A stretch of 64,000 bases of DNA from Pseudomonas proteolytica (GTDB taxonomy: Bacteria > Pseudomonadota > Gammaproteobacteria > Pseudomonadales > Pseudomonadaceae). The notes beneath the pieces were generated by a model that had not been told where the DNA came from, searched no databases, and worked only from the letters and a program-made list of their open reading frames with translations. This document shows positions 35,232 through 42,214 of the stretch, piece by piece. The stretch spans positions 1 to 64,000 of the forward strand of contig NZ_VFEV01000031.1 of assembly GCF_007858275.1 (NCBI RefSeq), given 5' to 3'. The position numbers and the translations under genes were made by a program. Numbering within the stretch: position 1 is the first letter of the stretch; every line of letters begins with the position of its first letter.

Positions 35232-36596
35232 ATGACACTGCGCACGAGCAACCAATTGTTCGACGCTTACTTCACCGCCGATAGCATGGCCGAGGTGTTC
35301 TGTGACCAGGGACGCTTGCAGGGCATGCTGGATTTTGAAGCCGGATTGGCCCGGGCGCAGGCCCGGGTCGGGTTGATCCCGCCGGCCGCCGTGGCACCGA
35401 TTGCCCAGGCCTGCCTGGCCTCGTTGTACGACGTGGATGCCCTCGGCGTAGCGATTGCCACGGCGGGCAATTCGGCGATTCCGTTGGTCAAGGCCCTGGG
35501 CAAGTTGATTGCCAGTGAAGACGCCGGCGCCGAGCGTTATGTGCATCTGGGCGCCACCAGCCAGGATGTGATGGACACCGGCCTGGTACTGCAACTGCGC
35601 CAGGCGCTGGTGCTGATCGAGGCAGACCTGGCCCGGCTGGGCGCGGTGCTCGCCGCCCAGGCGCAGCGCTATGCCGACGTGCCATTGGCCGGGCGTACCT
35701 GGTTACAGCACGCCACGCCGGTCACCCTGGGGATGAAAATCGCCGGTTGGCTGGGGGCGGTGACGCGCAGTCGCCAACGGCTGCTGGAGTTGAAGCCACG
35801 CCTGCTGGTCCTGCAATTCGGCGGGGCGTCCGGTACCTTGGCGGCGTTGGGCGAACAGGCGATGCCGGTGGCGCAAGCCCTGGCGGCGGAGTTGCAACTG
35901 ACGCTGCCGGAACAACCCTGGCACACCCAGCGTGATCGGTTGGTGGAGTTTGCCAGCGTCCTTGGCCTGATCGCCGGCAGCCTCGGCAAGCTCGGTCGGG
36001 ATATCAGCCTGTTGATGCAGACCGAAGCGGCGGAAGTGTTCGAGCCGTCGGCACCGGGCAAGGGCGGTTCCTCGACCATGCCGCACAAACGCAACCCGGT
36101 GGGCGCCGCTGTACTGATCAGTGCGGCCACCCGTGTGCCTGGCCTGGTATCGACGATGTTCAGCGCCATGCCCCAGGAACACGAACGCAGCCTGGGCCTG
36201 TGGCATGCCGAGTGGGAGACCTTGCCCGAAATCTGCCGCTTGGTGTCCGGCGCCTTGCACCAAGCGCTGCTGGTGAGCGAAGGCCTGGAAGTCGACGCGC
36301 AACGCATGGGCAAAAATCTCGACCTGACCCAGGGGTTGGTGCTGGCCGAAGCCGTCAGTATCGTGCTCGCCCAGCGCCTGGGACGTGAAACCGCCCATCA
36401 CTTACTGGAGCAGTGCTGCAAACGCGCCGTCGCCGAGCAGCGCCATTTGCGCGCGGTGTTGGCCGATGAGCCGCAAGTCACCGCAGAGCTGTCGGCGCTG
36501 GAGTTGGATCGCCTGCTGGACCCGGCGCATTACCTGGGCCAGGCACAGACCTGGGTCAGCCGCGCCGTGGCCGAACACTTTGCATTTTCTGCCTGA
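35232..36596 (+). CDS. pcaB: 3-carboxy-cis,cis-muconate cycloisomerase
   Basis: This 454-residue enzyme of the fumarase/aspartase superfamily lactonises 3-carboxymuconate to gamma-carboxymuconolactone. The superfamily signature GKGGSSTMPHKRNPVG with its flexible catalytic loop is at about residues 276-291, and the second conserved HLGATSQDVMDTGLVLQ at about 101-117. Length is normal. It lies 10 bp after pcaT and 10 bp before pcaD. No truncation is seen. Confidence 0.95.
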   Translation: MTLRTSNQLFDAYFTADSMAEVFCDQGRLQGMLDFEAGLARAQARVGLIPPAAVAPIAQACLASLYDVDALGVAIATAGNSAIPLVKALGKLIASEDAGAERYVHLGATSQDVMDTGLVLQLRQALVLIEADLARLGAVLAAQAQRYADVPLAGRTWLQHATPVTLGMKIAGWLGAVTRSRQRLLELKPRLLVLQFGGASGTLAALGEQAMPVAQALAAELQLTLPEQPWHTQRDRLVEFASVLGLIAGSLGKLGRDISLLMQTEAAEVFEPSAPGKGGSSTMPHKRNPVGAAVLISAATRVPGLVSTMFSAMPQEHERSLGLWHAEWETLPEICRLVSGALHQALLVSEGLEVDAQRMGKNLDLTQGLVLAEAVSIVLAQRLGRETAHHLLEQCCKRAVAEQRHLRAVLADEPQVTAELSALELDRLLDPAHYLGQAQTWVSRAVAEHFAFSA

Positions 36597-36606
36597 GGAG
36601 GCTGCT

Positions 36607-37398
36607 GTGGGATCTGTACAACTCGCCGATGGCGAACTGAATTACCAACTGGAAGGCCCCGAAGGTGCGCCGGTATTGGTGCTGTCCAACTCACTGGGCA
36701 CTGACCTACGGATGTGGGACACGCAAATGCCGGCGTTCACCGAGCACTTTCGGGTGCTGCGCCTGGACACTCGTGGCCATGGCAAATCCCTGGTCACCGC
36801 AGGCCCCTACAGCATCGAACAGCTAGGGCGGGATGTGCTGGCGCTGCTGGATGCGCTGAACATCGAACGCGCGCATTTCTGCGGCTTGTCCATGGGCGGC
36901 CTGATTGGCCAGTGGCTGGGCATCAATGCTGGCGAGCGCTTGCTCAAACTGGTGGTGTGCAACACCGCAGCGAAAATCGGTACTGCGGATATCTGGAACC
37001 CTCGAATAGAAATGGTCTTGCGCGATGGCCCGGCGGCCATGGTAGCGCTGCGCGATGCGTCGATTGCGCGCTGGTTTACCGCAGACTTTGCCCAGGCCCA
37101 TCCCGAGCAGGCCCAGCGGATTACCGACATGCTGGCCGCCACCGATCCCGCCGGTTACGCCGCCAACTGTGGCGCGGTGCGCGATGCCGATTTGCGCGAG
37201 CAAGTGTCGTTGATCAGCGTGCCGACCCTGGTGATCGCCGGTACCGAAGATGCGGTGACACCGCCGTCTGGCAGCCGCTTTATCCAGGAGCAGGTACGGG
37301 GGGCTGAGTACGCGGAGTTCTACGCGGCACACCTGTCCAACGTACAGGCCGGGGCTGCGTTCAGCGATCGGGTGCTGGCCTTTTTGTTAGCTGATTGA
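36607..37398 (+). CDS. pcaD: 3-oxoadipate enol-lactonase
   Basis: This 263-residue alpha/beta hydrolase opens beta-ketoadipate enol-lactone to beta-ketoadipate. The catalytic triad is visible: Ser95 in GLSMGG, Asp215 in GTEDAV and His242 in AAHLSN. The chosen start is GTG at 36607 (VGSVQLADGELNYQL), seven bases after GAGGAGG; upstream ATG readings extend into pcaB and are shadows. It is separate from PcaC here, unlike the PcaL fusions of some other bacteria. The gap to pcaC is 227 bp and repeat-filled. Confidence 0.93.
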   Translation: MGSVQLADGELNYQLEGPEGAPVLVLSNSLGTDLRMWDTQMPAFTEHFRVLRLDTRGHGKSLVTAGPYSIEQLGRDVLALLDALNIERAHFCGLSMGGLIGQWLGINAGERLLKLVVCNTAAKIGTADIWNPRIEMVLRDGPAAMVALRDASIARWFTADFAQAHPEQAQRITDMLAATDPAGYAANCGAVRDADLREQVSLISVPTLVIAGTEDAVTPPSGSRFIQEQVRGAEYAEFYAAHLSNVQAGAAFSDRVLAFLLAD

Positions 37399-37400
37399 TG

Positions 37401-37450
37401 GGGTTTGGGTTTGGGTTTGGTTGTGGTTGTGGTTGTGGTTGTGGTTGTGG
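37401..37450 (+). repeat. Tandem hexamer repeat (GGGTTT)3(GGTTGT)5 between pcaD and pcaC
   Basis: Three GGGTTT units (37401-37418) are followed by five GGTTGT units (37419-37448) and a final GG, starting three bases after the pcaD stop. The plus strand is strongly G/T-biased, so the transcript is rich in G runs and could fold into a two-layer quadruplex. Unit number could vary between strains by slippage. Confidence 0.95.
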
Positions 37451-37596
37451 CGAGCGGGCTTGTCCCGCGTTGGGCTGCGCAGCAGCCCCCAAATCAGTCA
37501 CCTCGAACGATCTGATAAACATCGTGATCTTGTTGGGGCTGCTGCGCAGCCCAGCGCGGGACAAGCCCGCTCGCCACAACAAGCCCGCTCGCCACA
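37447..37596. repeat. Long REP inverted repeat with duplicated arm end
   Basis: Arms of 43 bp (37447-37489 and 37535-37577) match as reverse complements with a single mismatch, loop 45 bp. The outer 18 bases of the right arm, ACAAGCCCGCTCGCCACA, are tandemly duplicated at 37579-37596. It belongs to the same long subfamily as the repeat at the left window edge and sits in the pcaD-pcaC gap. Confidence 0.95.
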
Positions 37597-37625
37597 GCAG
37601 CCCGCAGTCAATATAGGAGAATTTT

Positions 37626-38018
37626 GTGGACGAGAAACAACGTTATGCCGATGGCCTCAAGGTCCGTCGTGAAGTGCTGGGCGATGCCCATGTCGATCGC
37701 AGCCTCAATGCCCTGACCGAGTTCAACAGCGAGTTCCAGGAAATGATCACCCGCCACGCCTGGGGTGACATCTGGACCCGCCCGGGTTTGCCCCGGCACA
37801 CTCGCAGCCTGATCACCATCGCGATGCTGATCGGCATGAACCGCAACGAAGAGCTCAAGCTGCACCTGCGGGCCGCCGCCAGCAATGGCGTGACCCGCGC
37901 CGAGATCAAGGAAGTGCTGATGCAGAGCGCGATCTACTGTGGGATCCCGGCGGCCAATGCGACCTTCCACCTGGCGGAGTCGGTATGGGATGAGTTGGGG
38001 GTTGAGTCGCGCGGTTAA
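37626..38018 (+). CDS. pcaC: 4-carboxymuconolactone decarboxylase
   Basis: This 130-residue enzyme converts gamma-carboxymuconolactone to beta-ketoadipate enol-lactone. Typical PcaC sequence is present: EFQEMITRHAWGDIWTRPGLPRHTRSLITIAMLIGMNRNEELKLHLRAAASNGV with the carboxymuconolactone-decarboxylase fold helices, then EIKEVLMQSAIYCGIPAANATFHLAE. It starts with GTG (37626) behind AGGAGA. It is the last pca gene and is set apart from pcaD by the hexamer repeat and long REP, so its expression may be partly uncoupled. No clear terminator follows. Confidence 0.94.
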   Translation: MDEKQRYADGLKVRREVLGDAHVDRSLNALTEFNSEFQEMITRHAWGDIWTRPGLPRHTRSLITIAMLIGMNRNEELKLHLRAAASNGVTRAEIKEVLMQSAIYCGIPAANATFHLAESVWDELGVESRG

Positions 38019-38065
38019 GGGCGGCTCCTCCCCCTCATGCATCGCTCAGGGCGGCTGATTATTGC

Positions 38066-39646
38066 TCAGTCAACGTGAGAGTAAGACTTGCGCAGGGGAA
38101 AGCCCATTTCTTCACGCAGCGCATTTTCGGTAAAGGTCTTGGGGTTGGTTGTCGTGGGGGGAGTGGCGCGGTCGTTGTCAAAATCAAAGGCCGGTGCATC
38201 GGTCTCCACGCCAACGGCTTGTCGCTCTGAGTTGGGCTCTGGAACCTCCAGATCAGGTCGGGTGGTTGTACCCGGTAAGAAAGTGCCATTGGCGCCGTTA
38301 TAGGCATGTGCCATTTCATGGTAGAGGTCGACTATCGGCGGTACGAGGGTGGGAGTGAATATGATGCGCGGGTTGATGTGTATCGTTGCGCTGGTCGCCA
38401 CGGAACCCTTGGTATTGTCGTGGATGAAACCTAACTGTGCGGACTCGCTGATATCGTCATAGTCCTTGAGTTGTTTGTCGGTTTCTCTTGTGAACGCGTT
38501 GGCGAACGAATAGTTAGAGCGGGTCAAGGTTTCTTTGATCGTGACGGGAGCACCATTGCGCTCGGCGGCCTGGTCTAACTCGGAGAGCATCTTTTGCGCA
38601 GTCGGCGAGTTTCTAAAAAACTCAAGATCATCTTCTGTACGCTGTCGGAACTTATCTGTGCCTTCGATATTCAAGCCCTTATTGCCGGCATCGCTTATTG
38701 TGACTTGTCTTAATGTAGAACCGGGAACCCGGCACACACGATCCCCGGCATCGGCATAGACTTTGTCGCGGGCATCGTTTGCAAAGACGGTGTCCCGGCC
38801 CCGCCCGGTATAAAAGGTGGTAGGGCCTCTTCCGTACATAAAGTCCTGGCCGGGGCCACCGTGCATCACGTTAAAGGGGCTTTCGCTGATCATGAAGTCG
38901 TCGCCTGCGCCCCCATCCATGTAGCTGAATGTACCTTTGCTCCCCGCGCCAGAAAACATCTGGTCTCTGCCGGCATTTCCATACATCACGGATTTACCGG
39001 TCCCGCCTTTCATTTTGTCATCGCCACTGTTGCCTTCGGCATAACCGGCCCCGCTGCCCAAGGTGATGTCATCATTTCCAGCCCCGCCATAGACTGCAGT
39101 CAAACCACTGCCAAGGGCCTCAATCTGGTCATTACCTCTGCCACCTTCAATGGTAATGGGTACGGTGACGCTGGGATCAACCTTGATTTTGTCATTGCCA
39201 CCTTTGGATTTTATGTGCAGTTCTTCAGGGTAGTTTTCATGGTTGTTGAGCTTTAAAGTGTAATGAGCGCCATTGACTTGCAAGTTGATTTCGTTGGCTG
39301 AAGGTTGGCTGACTTTTATAGTGTCTGCTTTGTCTCCGGTTTCGATTTGAAGTACGTTGTTGATATTTCTATAGTTATCCTCTTTTTCAATTGTCCAGGA
39401 GGACTTATGGATGACTTTTATGTTGTTATCGCTAAAGAGTGGCGCCGAGTTTGTGTAGTTTGGGTATTTCTCGACGTAATTCTGCTCGGGTAGGAGTTTT
39501 GACTTTGATGTAAAGCGGGTGGTCGCTTCTTGTATGTGGGGGCTTTGAATTACGGTAACGGCGGGAGTGGTTCTTTGGCCGGAAGTTTCGGAGGGTGGGG
39601 TAGAAAGGGCGACGTTGGGATATGTTGCAGCAGGTAAGTTAACCAT
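38066..39646 (-). CDS. RTX-repeat protein with M91-like metallopeptidase domain, candidate type III effector
   Basis: This 526-residue protein has three parts. Residues 1-50 have 12 percent Ser, Leu at position 4 and no acidic residue before Glu20, which meets the rules for P. syringae type III export. Residues about 145-290 hold seven RTX-like GGxGxDx repeats (GGRGNDQI, GGAGNDDI, GNSGDDKM, GGAGDDFM, GGPGQDFM and variants) that should bind calcium. Residues 435-526 carry HEMAH (443-447), NSERQAVG (Glu474) and ENALREEMGFPLRKSY, the layout of M91 zinc peptidases such as HopH1 and NleD. A hrp box lies 35 bases upstream of the ATG. Base composition is clearly more AT-rich than its neighbours, suggesting transfer. 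Host target is unknown. Confidence 0.8.
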   Translation of the reverse strand: MVNLPAATYPNVALSTPPSETSGQRTTPAVTVIQSPHIQEATTRFTSKSKLLPEQNYVEKYPNYTNSAPLFSDNNIKVIHKSSWTIEKEDNYRNINNVLQIETGDKADTIKVSQPSANEINLQVNGAHYTLKLNNHENYPEELHIKSKGGNDKIKVDPSVTVPITIEGGRGNDQIEALGSGLTAVYGGAGNDDITLGSGAGYAEGNSGDDKMKGGTGKSVMYGNAGRDQMFSGAGSKGTFSYMDGGAGDDFMISESPFNVMHGGPGQDFMYGRGPTTFYTGRGRDTVFANDARDKVYADAGDRVCRVPGSTLRQVTISDAGNKGLNIEGTDKFRQRTEDDLEFFRNSPTAQKMLSELDQAAERNGAPVTIKETLTRSNYSFANAFTRETDKQLKDYDDISESAQLGFIHDNTKGSVATSATIHINPRIIFTPTLVPPIVDLYHEMAHAYNGANGTFLPGTTTRPDLEVPEPNSERQAVGVETDAPAFDFDNDRATPPTTTNPKTFTENALREEMGFPLRKSYSHVD

Positions 39647-39681
39647 TACAGACTCTCGCTAGGACGTATGCACTTTGAGAG

Positions 39682-39710
39682 TCGGTGGTGGGTTGTTGGG
39701 TAAACGTTCC
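39682..39710 (-). promoter_or_regulatory. Candidate hrp box (HrpL promoter) of the M91-like gene
   Basis: On the minus strand GGAACG (39710-39705), 16 bases, then CCACCGA (39688-39682) matches the HrpL consensus GGAACC-N15/16-CCACNNA except for the sixth base. Spacing is exact and the -10 end is 35 bases from the start codon at 39646. No hrpL gene lies in the window. Confidence 0.7.
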
Positions 39711-39813
39711 TGAAGAAAGTAATACCGGTTTTTTTAATGACTTAAAGTATCTGGCTCACGATAGTCGACAGATACTCATGGAGAAGGTGTGTTTTATTCC
39801 GGGTTCACGCGCC

Positions 39814-40713
39814 TCATCGGGCGTCCGCGTCCCACACCCAATTCCACATACCGGGCAACTGCACCACCTCGTGGAGGTCTTTTACCGTGCGGGCCAGGGC
39901 GCCACGTTCCAGCGCCGAGCGGTCGCTGTAGAACGGTTCAGCGGCAGTTTTCAAGCCATTGGCCTGGGCGCTGTCCATCAGGATCTGCAGGTATTCCTGC
40001 AGGTGCCGGGCGGTATAGCGGTTGATGTCGTGAAAGGTGACGACCACGGGAATCACCCCGTCGACGGTCGGCAACTGGCCCAGGGCAATGCGTTCGCGCA
40101 CCAGCGACAGCTGCCGCAACAGGTTGGCGCGGCGCTGGGGGCTGGCATTGAAGCCCCAGATCTTGCCGTCATTGGCACTCAAATCGGTCAACAGAATGTG
40201 CATGCCGTGGCGCTGGTACGCGGCGAAGGTCCGTCGGTCGTAGTTCCAGAACGGTGGGCGTACCAGCCTCGGTGCGGCGCCGGTGATCGAGGCGATGCTC
40301 GCGGCGCCCTGGCGCAGGGTCTGTTCCAGGTCGTTGTCATTGAGCAGACGGTGATTGCTGTGCCAGCGCGTGGCAGTGTGAAACGCCAGGATGTGGCCGG
40401 CAGCGTGCTCACGCGCCATGGTCTTGCGCCCGCGCGGGCTGCCACCGGCGCGCCAGGCGTCGGTCTGTAAAAAGAAGATCGCCTTGATCCCCGGTTGCAC
40501 CGGGTTGTCGGCCAGGTCCTGAATCACCGAACGGCTGGGGTTGGCGTAGCCCGAAGCACTGGGGCCATCATCGAAGGTCAGCAAAAAGCGGATCGGCGCC
40601 TGGGTTTGCAGGCGTTGTGCGGTCAGTGGCGTCAACGCTACGGGCGCGCCGATGCAGCCACTGAGGCAAAGTGCCAGGGCGAACAGGGCGGTAGCGAGGA
40701 CGGCGGGCTTCAT
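39814..40713 (-). CDS. Polysaccharide deacetylase-family lipoprotein
   Basis: This 299-residue protein begins with a lipoprotein signal (MKPAVLATALFALALCLSGC, Cys20 in LSGC). It has the NodB-type deacetylase core: LLTFDDGPS (the metal-binding Asp pair, near residue 47), the His-containing HTATRWHSNH and RPPFWNYD motif 3. The C-terminal strand VVVTFHDINRY supplies the catalytic His. It probably removes acetyl groups from an envelope or exported polysaccharide. It is not adjacent to a polysaccharide synthesis cluster, so the target is unknown. It is upstream of the M91-like gene on the same strand, with a 167-bp gap containing the hrp box, so the two are likely separate units. Confidence 0.87.
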   Translation of the reverse strand: MKPAVLATALFALALCLSGCIGAPVALTPLTAQRLQTQAPIRFLLTFDDGPSASGYANPSRSVIQDLADNPVQPGIKAIFFLQTDAWRAGGSPRGRKTMAREHAAGHILAFHTATRWHSNHRLLNDNDLEQTLRQGAASIASITGAAPRLVRPPFWNYDRRTFAAYQRHGMHILLTDLSANDGKIWGFNASPQRRANLLRQLSLVRERIALGQLPTVDGVIPVVVTFHDINRYTARHLQEYLQILMDSAQANGLKTAAEPFYSDRSALERGALARTVKDLHEVVQLPGMWNWVWDADAR

Positions 40714-40797
40714 GGTGTGCGCGGGCTCAGGTATAGGCCGCTACTGAGTGGGATCAGCAGCGGCAGGCGCGCACCATACAGCAAGATTGTCGCCGGT

Positions 40798-42048
40798 TTA
40801 CAGCAGACTTATCGGATAGCTGACGATCAACCGGTTTTCATCAAATTCGTTGTTGCTGTAGTCCCGACGCATGCTGGAATTGCGCCAGCGCAGGGTAAGG
40901 TTTTTCAGGCTGCCGCTTTGCACGGTGTAGCCGACTTCGCTTTCCCGGCCCCATTCCTTGCCGTCGCTGACGGTGGCGGTATGCACGTTGCTGCCGCTGA
41001 TGTAGCGGTTCATCAGGGTCAGCCCGGGCACGCCGAGCGCGGCGAAGTTGTAGTCATGGCGCAGCTGCCAGGATTTTTCCTCGGCGTTGTCATAGCTGGC
41101 ATTGAAGCTGTCGTTGGCCAGGGTGCCGCCGCTGGTGCCATTGACCCGCATCCACGCGCTGTCGCCACTGAGTTTTTGCAGGCCGACGTAGAAGGTGTTG
41201 CCGCCGTACTTGGCCGAGAACAGGCCGGACCAGGTCTTGTTGTCCAGGTTGCCGGCACGGGCGCTGCCGTCCTCCTTGCCGTAGAAGAAGCCCAGGTTGG
41301 CGCCCAGGGTCCAGTCGCCCACGGGCTGGCTGTGGGTCAGGTTGAGGTATTGCTGGCGGTAGATGTCCTTGAGCTGGGCATTCCACACGCCGACCTGGGT
41401 GCGCTTGTCGTTGAATGCATATTCGGCGCCCTGGAAGTTGAAGCGATCGGAGGTGAAGGCAGTTTTACCGAACATCGACATGTCGGTCATGCTGCTGTCA
41501 TCGCGCGGGCTGTTGGCGCGGAACTGGCCGCCATACAGGCTCAGGCCGTCGATCTCTCTGGAGGTGATCTGCCCGCCGCGCAGGGTTTGCGGCAGGGAGC
41601 GACCGTCGTCCGAACGCAGGATCGGCAACACCGGCATCCACTCGCCGACTTTCAGCTCGGTCTTGGAAAACCGCGCCTTGAACGCCACCCCCAGGCGACC
41701 GAAGTTGTCCGCTGGTTTGCCGTCGTGATCCAGGGGCAGCAGTTGAGTGCCGCCAGAGCCGCCGCCGCCGTCGAGCTTTTGCGAGTACATACCCAGCACG
41801 TCCACGCCAAAACCCACGGTGCCCTGGGTGAAGCCGGACTTGGCGTCGAGGATGAAACTCTGCGTCCACTCCTGCGCACCGCCCTGGGTCTTGGTCGGGT
41901 TGGTGAAATTGCGGTTGAAGAAGAAGTTGCGCAGGTTGAGGTTGGCGCTGGCATCTTCGAGAAATCCGTGCTCTTCGGCGACAGCGGGAAGGGCAAGGCT
42001 GGCGACAGCGGTAGCCAGCAATAGCCGGCGAGGGTGCAAAGTGCTCAT
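40798..42048 (-). CDS. OprD-family outer-membrane porin
   Basis: This 416-residue outer-membrane channel begins at 42048 with a signal peptide (MSTLHPRRLLLATAVASLALPAVA). The mature chain starts EEHGFLEDASANLNLRNFFFNRNFTNPTK, a standard OprD-family beginning, and ends in alternating beta strands with ...NRLIVSYPISLL. The usual signature LRYGxxxP-like region is WMPVLPILRSDDGRSLPQTLRGG. OprD members take up amino acids or aromatic acids; proximity to the pca operon suggests an aromatic substrate, but this is only inference. The upstream reading to 42156 adds non-signal sequence and is rejected. Confidence 0.88.
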   Translation of the reverse strand: MSTLHPRRLLLATAVASLALPAVAEEHGFLEDASANLNLRNFFFNRNFTNPTKTQGGAQEWTQSFILDAKSGFTQGTVGFGVDVLGMYSQKLDGGGGSGGTQLLPLDHDGKPADNFGRLGVAFKARFSKTELKVGEWMPVLPILRSDDGRSLPQTLRGGQITSREIDGLSLYGGQFRANSPRDDSSMTDMSMFGKTAFTSDRFNFQGAEYAFNDKRTQVGVWNAQLKDIYRQQYLNLTHSQPVGDWTLGANLGFFYGKEDGSARAGNLDNKTWSGLFSAKYGGNTFYVGLQKLSGDSAWMRVNGTSGGTLANDSFNASYDNAEEKSWQLRHDYNFAALGVPGLTLMNRYISGSNVHTATVSDGKEWGRESEVGYTVQSGSLKNLTLRWRNSSMRRDYSNNEFDENRLIVSYPISLL

Positions 42049-42170
42049 GGCGTGGGACCTGTTGTTATTGGTGGTTTTCAGGTGCGGGCCATGGTGCGTG
42101 GCGTTGCCGGGGCGATTCAATTGGGGGAGGGCGGGTTTTGGGCGGTGATCGCACAAAACTGTGCGGCCAT

Positions 42171-42196
42171 GAAAAAGCCCACCAAAAGGTGGGCTT
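42171..42196 (-). terminator. Rho-independent terminator of the ttgABC operon
   Basis: On the minus strand AGCCCACC-TTTT-GGTGGGCT is followed by TTTTTC, 20 bases beyond the ttgC stop at 42215. Confidence 0.9.
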
Positions 42197-42214
42197 CGTG
42201 TGTCGCTACGCCGC

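Noticed and set aside
37401..37450. Hexamer array considered as a telomere or an assembly artefact
   Set aside because: It is internal to an operon with normal genes on both sides and flanked by a genuine REP. Two related repeat units argue for a real microsatellite, although read-level support cannot be checked here.
37395..37672. Short ORFs running through the hexamer repeat
   Set aside because: They encode only repetitive Gly/Phe/Cys or Trp/Leu tracts created by the repeat and lack start signals.
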